A stretch of 64,000 nt of DNA from DATFVA01 sp963839165 (lineage in GTDB: Bacteria; Bacteroidota; Ignavibacteria; Ignavibacteriales; Ignavibacteriaceae): positions 79,854-143,853 of the forward strand of contig CAWIUG010000012.1 of NCBI GenBank assembly GCA_963839165.1. Reading direction: 5' to 3'. Positions 1-8,900 of the stretch are shown one piece after another (positions within the stretch are counted from its first letter, which is position 1; every line of letters begins with the position of its first letter). Both the position numbers and the translations under genes were made by a program. The notes below the pieces were generated by a model that was not told the origin of the DNA, ran no database searches, and saw only the letters and a program-made list of their open reading frames with translations.

Positions 1-163
1 AATTAGTAAATGAACACCATTCGGCTGAGATCAAGGGTGAATGATACCTGTATTTTCTGGGCCCCACAATTCGGGGATGTTCATTCAGGGCAAATGCTAT
101 TTCTGTTTTGAAGGTAAGGCGTGTTCCTTCCAGAATTATTTTGGGACAAAGTTTTCCACCCAT
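1..163 (-). CDS. Partial gene running off the left edge (possible P-loop nucleotide kinase-like protein)
   Basis: An open frame reads leftward from an ATG at 163 to the window edge without a stop (54 codons seen). It starts only 4 bases after the stop of the dCMP deaminase gene, so the two are almost certainly co-transcribed. The segment ILEGTRLTFKTEIAFAL looks like a worn P-loop (a hydrophobic strand, a G-T-x5-K-T-like turn, then a helix), which would suit a nucleoside or nucleotide kinase-like protein, but a canonical GxxGxGKS/T motif is absent. That the frame is a gene is well supported by spacing and codon content; the function is a guess. Confidence 0.6.
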   Translation of the reverse strand, partial: MGGKLCPKIILEGTRLTFKTEIAFALNEHPRIVGPRKYRYHSPLISAEWCSFTN

Positions 164-167
164 ATTC

Positions 168-665
168 TTATTTTGATTTTTCTGTTTTTCTGGCTGATGA
201 ATACTCTTTAAGATTATAGTTTATCCTGGTTTCCGGCATCTCAACTTTTTTTATTTCGACTCCGCATTTGGTATAAAATTCGGTTGCGAGCGTATCGTGA
301 AAGTCTGAGAATACCACCACGCGTTTAATGCCTGCGGCTATCAGAGCCTTAGCGCAGGTAGTACACGACATATTAGTAATATATGCGGTAGAACCACTGA
401 TATTTATTCCATGTATGGCAGCCTGTACAAGAGCATTTATCTCGGCATGGTTTGTCCTCACGCAGTGGTTATCCACCACAAGACATCCTTCATCTTCGCA
501 GTGAGGCTGTTCAGGAAGGGAGCCATTATATCCTGTTGCGAGAACAAACCGGTCTTTAACCAGCACGCATCCGCAGTGCATGCGCGGACAGGTAGCCCGT
601 TCGGAAGCAAGCATTGCCAGTTTAAGGAAATATTTATCCCATGAGGGTCTTTTATTATTCTTCAT
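168..665 (-). CDS. Deoxycytidylate (dCMP/cytidine) deaminase family protein
   Basis: This 165-residue protein is a zinc-dependent deaminase of the ComEB/dCMP deaminase type, which converts dCMP to dUMP for thymidylate synthesis. The zinc site is visible: H73-A-E75 with the proton-shuttling glutamate, and the pair C101-T-T-C104. Further cysteines and histidines around residues 26-68 (C26, H30, C31, C33, H55, C56, C61, H67, C68) match the second zinc-binding loop common in dCMP deaminases. Length is normal for the family. The next gene on the same strand begins 4 bases downstream. A late-competence ComEB role would be the alternative name for the same fold. Confidence 0.9.
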   Translation of the reverse strand: MKNNKRPSWDKYFLKLAMLASERATCPRMHCGCVLVKDRFVLATGYNGSLPEQPHCEDEGCLVVDNHCVRTNHAEINALVQAAIHGINISGSTAYITNMSCTTCAKALIAAGIKRVVVFSDFHDTLATEFYTKCGVEIKKVEMPETRINYNLKEYSSARKTEKSK

Positions 666-732
666 GTAAAATTTAATTTTATTACTATTTAAAAATAAGA
701 ATTATCATCGCAAATCTAACTTGTTGAATACC

Positions 733-882
733 CTATTTTATTTTCATCCAGATACATTTGAATATCCGGATGTCATAGTCGTAGGCAATTTTCGAAAGTC
801 CCTCAAGCTCTTTTTCTGTCAACAGCGTAAACAGTATAGAGCCATTTTCAAGGACTATATGTCCGGAAAAGCTGAACTCCAT
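733..882 (-). CDS. Possible small protein of 49 residues
   Basis: A leftward frame with ATG at 882 and stop at 733-735 encodes 49 residues. The composition is protein-like, with a strand-rich first half (FSFSGHIVLENGSILFTLL) and an amphipathic helix with the run TEKELEGLSKIAYDYD. No recognisable domain is seen. It sits in the gap between the leftward deaminase gene and the rightward reductase gene, on the same strand as the deaminase and upstream of it. The region before the ATG is AT-rich with no clear Shine-Dalgarno site. A 65-codon frame on the opposite strand over the same bases looks less protein-like. Confidence 0.4.
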   Translation of the reverse strand: MEFSFSGHIVLENGSILFTLLTEKELEGLSKIAYDYDIRIFKCIWMKIK

Positions 883-939
883 ATAAATTTGTCTTATTTT
901 AATAATATTATAATCTAAATATTAATAAAAGGCTAAGTA

Positions 940-1935
940 ATGAACCCCGGTAAATTTAAGGCACTTTTAGTTAAAGAGGAAAATGGGAAATTCATCCGTG
1001 AGATTACAGAAAGAAAACTTGAAGAGCTTCCGGAAGGAGAAGTGCTTATAAATGTTAAGTACTCCTCGTTAAACTATAAGGATGCCTTATCAGCCTCCGG
1101 GAACAAAGGGGTTACCAGAAATTACCCGCATGTACCTGGAATAGATGCAGCAGGAATAGTTGTCGACACCAAAAGCGTTAACTTCTTTGAGGGAGATGAA
1201 GTCCTTGTAACAGGTTACGATCTTGGAATGAATACTTCAGGTGGATTTTCTGAATACATACGCGTACCGGCCGAGTGGGTGGTTAAAATACCCGACAGAC
1301 TTTTCCTGAAAGAAAGCATGATACTAGGTACGGCCGGACTAACCGCAGCGCTTGCTCTGGATAGGATGATAGACAACGGGATGGATAAAGAGGGAGAAGT
1401 GCTTATCACCGGGGCTACGGGAGGAGTCGGGTCCATGGCAGTTGCTTTGTTCGCAGGACAGGGATACAAAGTTATCGCCGGAACCGGGAAATCTGATCAG
1501 GAAGCTTACCTGAAGGAACTTGGAGCGGTCTCACTGATATCACGGGAAGAGATGAGCGATAGGTCGGGTAAAGCTCTTCTTTCCGGAAGATGGAGCGGTG
1601 TTGTTGATACTGTAGGCGGTGAAATACTTTCTACGGCCCTTGCATCTACCAGACAATGGGGCGTAGTAGCTGCATGCGGTAATGCTGCCTCTGTTAAACT
1701 TCACACTACCGTATTCCCTTTTATACTCCGGGGAATAAGTCTGCTTGGAATAAATTCTGAGAAAACCCCCATGGCTCTGAGAGAAAGAATATGGGAGAAG
1801 CTGTCAAACGAATGGAAACCCGGAAAACTGAACCTGCTGCACACAGAATGTTCACTTGAAGAAACGAATCAGAAAATTGATGAGATCCTTGAAGGCAGAA
1901 TAAAGGGAAGGATTCTGGTAAACCTTGATAAATAA
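940..1935 (+). CDS. acuI: Acryloyl-CoA reductase / YhdH-YhfP family quinone oxidoreductase (MDR superfamily)
   Basis: This 331-residue zinc-free medium-chain dehydrogenase is of the YhdH/AcuI type, whose characterised members reduce acryloyl-CoA to propionyl-CoA with NADPH. Visible features are the N-terminal GroES-like half with SLNYKDALSASG and the HVPGIDAAG strand, and the Rossmann loop GATGGVGSMAVALFAGQGY near residues 158-176. No structural zinc cysteine cluster is present, as expected. An AAAGG-type ribosome site lies before the ATG at 940. The exact substrate cannot be read from sequence, so acryloyl-CoA reduction is inferred from the family; a generic NADPH quinone oxidoreductase is the alternative. 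Confidence 0.85.
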   Translation: MNPGKFKALLVKEENGKFIREITERKLEELPEGEVLINVKYSSLNYKDALSASGNKGVTRNYPHVPGIDAAGIVVDTKSVNFFEGDEVLVTGYDLGMNTSGGFSEYIRVPAEWVVKIPDRLFLKESMILGTAGLTAALALDRMIDNGMDKEGEVLITGATGGVGSMAVALFAGQGYKVIAGTGKSDQEAYLKELGAVSLISREEMSDRSGKALLSGRWSGVVDTVGGEILSTALASTRQWGVVAACGNAASVKLHTTVFPFILRGISLLGINSEKTPMALRERIWEKLSNEWKPGKLNLLHTECSLEETNQKIDEILEGRIKGRILVNLDK

Positions 1936-2009
1936 CGAGCAGGACACTAAATTTACAGGCAAAATATTATAAGTATCTCATCCCATAACTTTTCTCCACT
2001 AAACCTGTT

Positions 2010-2051
2010 CTGTCGGCCATCTGTCGGCCATCTGTCGGCCATCTCTCGGCC
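2010..2051. repeat. Short tandem repeat, 11-bp unit CTGTCGGCCAT, about 3.8 copies
   Basis: Three perfect head-to-tail copies of CTGTCGGCCAT (2010-2042) are followed by a partial variant CTCTCGGCC. The array sits in the 243-base gap between the rightward acuI-like gene and the end of the leftward ferrochelatase gene. The rest of that gap shows no gene and no clear terminator. Confidence 0.9.
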
Positions 2052-2178
2052 TCTAACCCCGAGACTTCCACCAGTTAACCACGAACAGGCCGGTACACAA
2101 GAAAACTTTATATAATCAGTACGAAGTTCTCACAGGCAGATCAAACCCCTCCAGTTCCTGCAACCAAATAGTTAATGA

Positions 2179-3192
2179 TTACAGGCTTTTCTCAATGAGA
2201 TTTTTAACTGCCCCCACCCAATTGTCATTATCGTTGAGACTTTCAACCAGCTGAACCTTATCGCCGCCATGTTCTTTGAACAGATGATGATATTCGTCTC
2301 CTATTTCGATGACAGTTTCAAGACAATCGGCCACAAAAGCCGGACTAAATACCAGCAGCTTTTTAGCTCCCTTACCAGCCTGCTCAATCACCACCTTGTC
2401 GGTAAAGGGAGTCAGCCAGTCCTTATCCAGTCTTGATTGAAAACTAACGGTATACTTTTCAGGCGGAATATTCAATCTCCGGACAAGTTCTCTGGTTGTA
2501 GCATAACACTGAGCTTTGTAACAGTATTTATTCTCTTCGGTAATTTCATTTTCACAATTATGATCATCGCATGGTTTTCCATCGACATATACCTTATCAA
2601 CCTGTCTTACCGGGAGTCCATGATAACTGAATATAATATGATCATATTCATCTATATTGTACTTCTTTCCATTTTCAGTGAAAGCATCAAGATATCCTTC
2701 ATCATCCCAGAATTGAGTTACCATCTTAACTTCGGGTATCACCCACCACTTCTTAATAATTTTCATTGCTTTATCAGCCGCCGATCCTGAAGTTGCAGAA
2801 GCATAATGCGGGAACAGAGGGAGGATAAGGATCCTGTCATAGTTCTTCTTTCTCATTCTTTCAAGAACTTCATCCATTGAAGGACTCTGGTATCTCATCG
2901 CGAGCTCTACTTCGTAAGAACCACCCAATATCTTCCGCAGCTTAAGGGCGAGGCTCTCACTGTAAAACAGAAGCGGGGATCCCTTTTCTGTCCATAATTT
3001 TCTATAAACCTTTGCGGATTTTGGAGCTCTGAAAGGAACAATTATCAGATTTACAAGGAGCATCCTCGCAATCCAGGGAATATCAATAACCCTTGCATCA
3101 GTAAGGAATTCACGTAAATATTTCCTCACATCGGGAACAGATGGACTATCAGGTGTACCCAGCTGTATTAATAATATTCCGGTTTTATTCAT
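2179..3192 (-). CDS. hemH: Ferrochelatase
   Basis: The 337-residue product inserts ferrous iron into protoporphyrin IX (or coproporphyrin III), the late step of heme synthesis. Family signatures are the N-terminal LIQLGTPDSP, the catalytic histidine in FSYHGLP (H191), FQSRLDKDWLTP near 251-262, and the C-terminal SPAFVADCLETVIEIGDEY with the conserved acidic residues. An insertion after H191 carries four cysteines (C208, C213, C224, C229), unlike the minimal Bacillus form. No transmembrane anchor is evident. HemL, an early enzyme of the same pathway, is encoded at 32.3-33.6 kb but not in the same operon. Confidence 0.95.
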   Translation of the reverse strand: MNKTGILLIQLGTPDSPSVPDVRKYLREFLTDARVIDIPWIARMLLVNLIIVPFRAPKSAKVYRKLWTEKGSPLLFYSESLALKLRKILGGSYEVELAMRYQSPSMDEVLERMRKKNYDRILILPLFPHYASATSGSAADKAMKIIKKWWVIPEVKMVTQFWDDEGYLDAFTENGKKYNIDEYDHIIFSYHGLPVRQVDKVYVDGKPCDDHNCENEITEENKYCYKAQCYATTRELVRRLNIPPEKYTVSFQSRLDKDWLTPFTDKVVIEQAGKGAKKLLVFSPAFVADCLETVIEIGDEYHHLFKEHGGDKVQLVESLNDNDNWVGAVKNLIEKSL

Positions 3193-3325
3193 ATAGATTT
3201 CTCACGATTTTATTATCACTCAAACAAGTATTAAAGGGAAATACTGTTATAATTTAACCAAATTTATTTTTAAGTTCATTTCCGATAGATTTGGGCTTGT
3301 TAATTTATTTCGGAGGGATAACAAG

Positions 3326-4540
3326 GTGAGAAGAATTTTATATGCAGCAGTATTTATACTGCTTTCATTTCTAAGCATAAATGCTCAGCCAAAACCCTAT
3401 GTAATTCTGATAAGTTTTGATGGCTTCAGATGGGATTATACCGACAGAGGTATTACTCCTCATTTTGATTACGTCCGTCAGAATGGGGTTTCTGCTTCTT
3501 CACTGAGGCCATGTTTTCCCTCAAAGACTTTTCCGAATCATATTTCAATTATAACGGGCATGTACCCGGAACACCATGGGATAATATCAAATGAATTCCG
3601 GGATCCCTTCACAAATAAATATTACTCTATGAGCGATTCTAATGCTGTTAAGGATGCCTCCTGGTATAGAGGGGAAGCATTCTGGGAGACAGCCGAAAGA
3701 CAGGGAATTAAAACAGCCAGTTACTTCTGGCCGGGCTCGGAGGTATCGCTTTCATTCAGACATCCAACCTATTATAAAAAATACGAACACCATAAACCTT
3801 ACCGCGAAAGAGTTGACGGATTGATTAACTGGCTGCAGCTTCCATATAATGAACGGCCTCATTTTATTACTGCCTATTTTGATGCCACCGACACATACGG
3901 GCATAAATACGGTCCTGATTCTCCTGAAACAAATTTTGCAATAGCACAGCTGGATTCGATTCTCGGTTATTATTTCGACAAGCTGAAAGAAATCAATCTT
4001 TTTGATAGTACAAATATCATTGTGGTCTCTGACCATGGGATGACAAATATAAGTGACGATAAAACAGTGAACATCGAAAATGTTCTTGCCGGGTTAAAGT
4101 ATCAGCAAAATGATCATGGTCCATTTATGATGATTGAACCTGAGGCTGACAATCCAGATACCCTCTACAACAGACTGAAGAAAAATGAGAATCATTACAA
4201 GGTTTATAAACGTGAGGGGGTCCCTGCATTTTTCCATTTTTCAGATAACCCTCTTATAAGCAGGATAGTTATTATTGCAGAGAATGGCTGGAACCTTGAG
4301 ACGAATAAGACAATTGAGCAGAACAAAAAGTACAGTACAAAAGGGAACCATGGTTATGATAACTACTGGATGGATATGAACGGCATCTTCTATGCTGTTG
4401 GACCTTCTTTCAGGGTAAACTACAGGGTTGGAACTATCAATAATATTGATATATATCCTGTTCTATGCAGAATTTTTAATGTTATACCGAATCCCTTCGC
4501 AGACGGCCGTTTTGACAGAATAGGGTATGTACTGAAATAG
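3326..4540 (+). CDS. Secreted nucleotide pyrophosphatase/phosphodiesterase (alkaline phosphatase superfamily)
   Basis: This 404-residue protein belongs to the NPP (ectonucleotide pyrophosphatase/phosphodiesterase) family, which hydrolyses phosphodiester or pyrophosphate bonds using two zinc ions and a threonine nucleophile. A signal peptide covers about residues 1-20. Metal ligands and nucleophile are visible: D32 in LISFDGF, T68 in SKTFPNH, then the motifs YFDATDTYGHKYG, VVSDHGM and KGNHGYDN. The start is a GTG, chosen because the strong ribosome site GGAGGG lies just upstream and the signal peptide begins there. Likely periplasmic or lipid-face enzyme; the natural substrate is not predictable. 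Confidence 0.88.
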   Translation: MRRILYAAVFILLSFLSINAQPKPYVILISFDGFRWDYTDRGITPHFDYVRQNGVSASSLRPCFPSKTFPNHISIITGMYPEHHGIISNEFRDPFTNKYYSMSDSNAVKDASWYRGEAFWETAERQGIKTASYFWPGSEVSLSFRHPTYYKKYEHHKPYRERVDGLINWLQLPYNERPHFITAYFDATDTYGHKYGPDSPETNFAIAQLDSILGYYFDKLKEINLFDSTNIIVVSDHGMTNISDDKTVNIENVLAGLKYQQNDHGPFMMIEPEADNPDTLYNRLKKNENHYKVYKREGVPAFFHFSDNPLISRIVIIAENGWNLETNKTIEQNKKYSTKGNHGYDNYWMDMNGIFYAVGPSFRVNYRVGTINNIDIYPVLCRIFNVIPNPFADGRFDRIGYVLK

Positions 4541-4589
4541 AGATTGAGGTCTGTAGACAATAATTTAGACAGAAGCAGACTTTTGTGAA

Positions 4590-5879
4590 TTATTTTTCCT
4601 CAGTCTCTTCCTCTTTTTCTTCCTGCTTTTCCTCTACCTCCTCCTCGACTTCAAACTTTAAACGCTTGACAAGCTTACTTATAGTTAATCCCTGAACGCC
4701 GATAGAAAATAGTACGATAACATACGTTATGGCTACGAAAAAGCTCTTGTTCATCTCAGGCTGAAGTGACAAGGCCAGGGCGACTGAAATACCCCCCCTG
4801 AGACCACCCCATGTCAATATCAGGATGCTGTGTTTTGTGAACGTATACTTCATTGCCTGAACAGGGATTCCCACCGAAACAAACCGTGCAAACAAAATAA
4901 CAACAACACCTAATAGGCCGATAAGCAAATAAAATGGTTTAAGATCTATAACCAGGAACTCGAAGCCTATCAGCATAAACAGAAGGGCGTTTAAAATTTC
5001 ATCCGTCATTTCCCAAAACTTATAGACATATGACTGGGTTGTATCCGACATTGCATAGCGTCTGCCTCGGTTACCGGTTATTATTCCGGCCACAACCATT
5101 GACAAAGGACCTGATACCTGCAATATTTCCGCAAGCGAATAACCTCCCGTTACAATAGCAAGAGTTATAACGACCTCTACCTTATAATTATCTATAGATT
5201 TAAGGAGATAAAATCCGGCATATCCCAGAGCAAAGCCGAGTATAATGCCTCCACCGGCTTCTCGTAGAAAAAGAAGCCCGACGTCAATTGTAGACAGATT
5301 TTCTATACCGATTTTTGCTACCTGGTATAAACTCAGGAAAATTACAACCGCAACCCCATCATTAAAGAGTGACTCCCCTGTAATTTTAACTTCGAGGCTT
5401 TTTGGAATACCGGCTTCCTTCAATATTCCCAGCACTGCAATAGGATCTGTCGGAGATATTAATGCACCGAAAAGAAGGCAATATATATAATCTATGCGGA
5501 TCTTCAGAAGCTCCAATGAGTAGTAAAACACTGTCCCCACAATAAAAGTTGACATTATTACCCCAAGTGTTGCAAATATCATGACAGGATATTTGGATTC
5601 AAGAAGTTTTTGGGAATTAACGTTTATCGCCCCGGCGAACAGCAGAAAACTGAGCATCACGTTTAGAAGGATATACGAAAAATCTATTCCCTGTATTGCT
5701 TTGGTTATTTCCTGTTTGAACCCTATGTTAAGATACCCTAGCCCTATTAATCCCAGTGATGTAATTAATGCGCTAAGCATCATTCCAATTGTATGAGGGA
5801 GACGGAGAAACCTATAGTTAATATATCCGAATACTGCGGAAAGAACGATCAATACCGAAACAACATGAAAAAAGTTCAT
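4590..5879 (-). CDS. CPA1-family Na+(K+)/H+ antiporter
   Basis: A 429-residue protein with about twelve hydrophobic segments and the hallmark ion-binding motifs of CPA1 exchangers: ALISPTDPIAVLGIL, then ESLFNDGVAVVIFLS with the N-D pair. LTWGGLRGGISVALAL near the end is the conserved TM11-like region of NhaP/NHE proteins. The last 25 residues form a cytoplasmic tail made largely of glutamate. There is no TrkA/RCK domain. Expected role is exchange of cytoplasmic sodium or potassium for protons across the inner membrane. It is transcribed alone, about 100 bases downstream of metH on the same strand. Confidence 0.88.
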   Translation of the reverse strand: MNFFHVVSVLIVLSAVFGYINYRFLRLPHTIGMMLSALITSLGLIGLGYLNIGFKQEITKAIQGIDFSYILLNVMLSFLLFAGAINVNSQKLLESKYPVMIFATLGVIMSTFIVGTVFYYSLELLKIRIDYIYCLLFGALISPTDPIAVLGILKEAGIPKSLEVKITGESLFNDGVAVVIFLSLYQVAKIGIENLSTIDVGLLFLREAGGGIILGFALGYAGFYLLKSIDNYKVEVVITLAIVTGGYSLAEILQVSGPLSMVVAGIITGNRGRRYAMSDTTQSYVYKFWEMTDEILNALLFMLIGFEFLVIDLKPFYLLIGLLGVVVILFARFVSVGIPVQAMKYTFTKHSILILTWGGLRGGISVALALSLQPEMNKSFFVAITYVIVLFSIGVQGLTISKLVKRLKFEVEEEVEEKQEEKEEETEEK

Positions 5880-5977
5880 TTATCCTTTTACAAAACTTGC
5901 TGATTAAGTTTAAAATATCAGATTTTTATTGCAGCGGATAAGTGACCGGTTTAACGTTAAGGAAGGAAACACATAAG

Positions 5978-8900
5978 TTAAACATCATAATTCAATGTCG
6001 GACCCAACCATCTCTCAACCTCATCCATACTCATCCCTTTTCGTTTATGGTAATCGAGAACCTGGTCCTTATTAATCTTTCCCACATTAAAATACTTTGC
6101 TTCAGGGTGCCCAAAGTACAAACCGCTTACCGAAGCTGCCGGAAACATCGCAAGATTTTCTGTTAATCTGATTGAGGTATTCCTTTCAACATCAAGCAAG
6201 CTGAATATTATGGTTTTCTCGGTGTGGTCGGGCTGTGCGGGATAGCCCGGGGCAGGACGGATTCCCTGATACTTTTCCTTTATCAGGTCGTCGTTATTTA
6301 ATTCTTCCCCTGGTGAATAACCCCAGTATTTTTGTCTCACAAGCTGATGAAGATGTTCTGCAAAGGCCTCTGCAAGCCTGTCGGCCAGGGCTTTAGTCAT
6401 TATGCTGTTATAGTCATCATGATCAGCCTCAAATTTATTCACTAATTCGCCGGTCCCTATCCCTGCGGTGACAGCAAAGGCTCCTATCCAGTCAATTCTT
6501 CCGGAATCCTTTGGAGCAATATAATCTGAAAGCGCAAGATTAGGAAGGTTATCCATCTTTTTTGTCTGTGAACGGAGAGTATGTAAAACTTTTCTGATGC
6601 CGTTCCGGTTTTCATCTGTATAAACCTCAATATCATCCCCTACCGAATTAGCGGGAAATATTCCAAAAACTCCATTAGCTGAAAGAAGTTTTTCATTTAT
6701 TATTCTATCGAGCAGCTTTTCCGCATCTTCAAACAGTTTCTTTGCTTCGGAACCGATGGTTTTATTTGTGAATATAGCCGGATACTTTCCCTTCATTTCC
6801 CAGGTCAGGAAGAATGGAGTCCAGTCAATATATTCTCTAAGCTTTTCAAGAGGATAATCCTTCAAAACAGACACCCCCTGTTTGTGGGGTTCAACTATCC
6901 GGACGCCGGCCCAGTCTGTCTTTAACCCATTCATTCTCGCATCATCAATAGAAATGAGATTATCCTGTCCTTTTTTCCGATTATGCATCTCGCGGACGTT
7001 AGAATATTCGGTCTTCAATTTATCAAGATAATCAGCAGAGATTTTTTTATCGGGGTTTATAAGATTACTGACCACAGGAACGCTGCGCGAGGCATCTAGT
7101 ACGTGAACAACGGGACCAGAATAATTCGGGGCTATCTTAACGGCGGTATGTACCTTAGAAGTGGTCGCTCCGCCTATAAGGAGCGGGATCTTAATTCCCC
7201 TCCTCTCCATTTCTTTGGCAACATGGACCATCTCATCAAGCGAAGGTGTAATTAACCCGCTCAGTCCTATTATGTCAGCTTTCTCCTGTTCTGCTGTCTG
7301 CAATATTTTATCTACCGGAACCATTACGCCCAGGTCGATCACATTATAATTATTACAGCCTAAAACAACGCCAACTATATTCTTCCCAATATCATGGACA
7401 TCCCCTTTAACCGTAGCCATAAGAACCTTTCCTGCTTCTCTGGTATCATTCGCTTCCTCCTTCTCTTTCTCTATATAAGGAATCAGGTAGGCCACCGCTT
7501 TCTTCATTACCCTGGCGCTCTTCACAACCTGGGGTAGAAACATTTTACCTGAGCCGAACAAATCACCAACTACATTCATTCCGTCCATGAGAGGACCCTC
7601 TATAACTTCTATAGGCTTGTTATACACTTTTCTTGCCTCTTCAGTATCCTCTTCAATAAAATCTACAATTCCTTTTATAAGTGCATGCTTTAATCGTTCA
7701 TGTACCGGTGTATTCCGCCATTCGTTCTTCTTAACCTCCTCTTTTCCTTTTTGTCTTACATTCTCCGCAAATTCCACAAGTCTCTCAGTTGCATCGGGTC
7801 TTCTGTTCAACAATACATCCTCAACGAGAACAAGCAGTTCTTTAGGGATCTCCTGATAAATTTCCAGCTGGCCTGCATTCACAATACCCATATCCATTCC
7901 GGCCTTAATAGCATGATAAAGAAAGGCTGAATGCATTGCTTCACGAACAACGTCATTCCCGCGGAATGAGAATGAAATATTACTTACGCCCCCACTGACC
8001 TTTGCAAGCGGAAGGTTTTGTTTTATCCAACGGACTGCTTCAATGTAATCTACTGCATAGTTATTATGTTCTTCAATCCCTGTTGCGATTGTAAGAATAT
8101 TCGGGTCAAATATTATATCCTGGGGAGCGAACCCGACTTCGTTAATAAGAATATCATAAGCTCTTTTACACACTTTAATCTTTTTGTCAAAAGTGTCTGC
8201 CTGGCCCTTTTCATCAAAAGCCATCACAATAACCGCCGCCCCATACTGCAGAATTTTTGCGGCATGTTCCTTAAATATCTTCTCTCCCTCTTTAAGACTT
8301 ATTGAATTCACAATTCCTTTCCCCTGCAGGCATTTAAGTCCTTCTTCGATTACACTCCATCTGGAAGAATCTATCATAACAGGAAGCTTTGCGATGTCAG
8401 GTTCTACAGCAAGAAGATTCAGAAACTTCCTCATCACAACTTCAGATTCAATCATACCCTCATCCATATTCACATCAAGGACCTGGGCTCCGCCTTCAAC
8501 CTGGTTTCGGGCAACCGAGAGGGCTTCTTCATAATTTTCCTCTTTTACAAGCCTGGCAAATTTCTTTGAACCTGTAACATTTGTTCTTTCACCAATATTC
8601 ATAAAATTTGAGTCGGGTCTCAGCATCACAGGTTCAAGGCCGCTTAATCTTAAAAAGGGTTCCTGTGACGGAATTATTCTAGGTTTAATGCTAACCACAA
8701 AATCGGAAATAGCTTTAATATGATCGGGAGTGGTTCCGCAGCATCCTCCAACAAGGTTATAGAAACCAGCCTCACCGAATTCCTTCAATATGCCTGAAGT
8801 AGTTTCTGCTGTTTCATCATATTCTCCCATTTCATTAGGAAGACCGGCATTAGGATAAACATGAACGAAATAGGGGGATATAGTTGAAAGTTCTTCCAGG

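Noticed and set aside
721..918. A plus-strand 65-codon frame upstream of the acuI-like gene
   Set aside because: Its protein has no recognisable pattern, ends in a run of isoleucines from AT-rich DNA, and lacks a ribosome site; the minus-strand frame over the same bases looks more like a protein.
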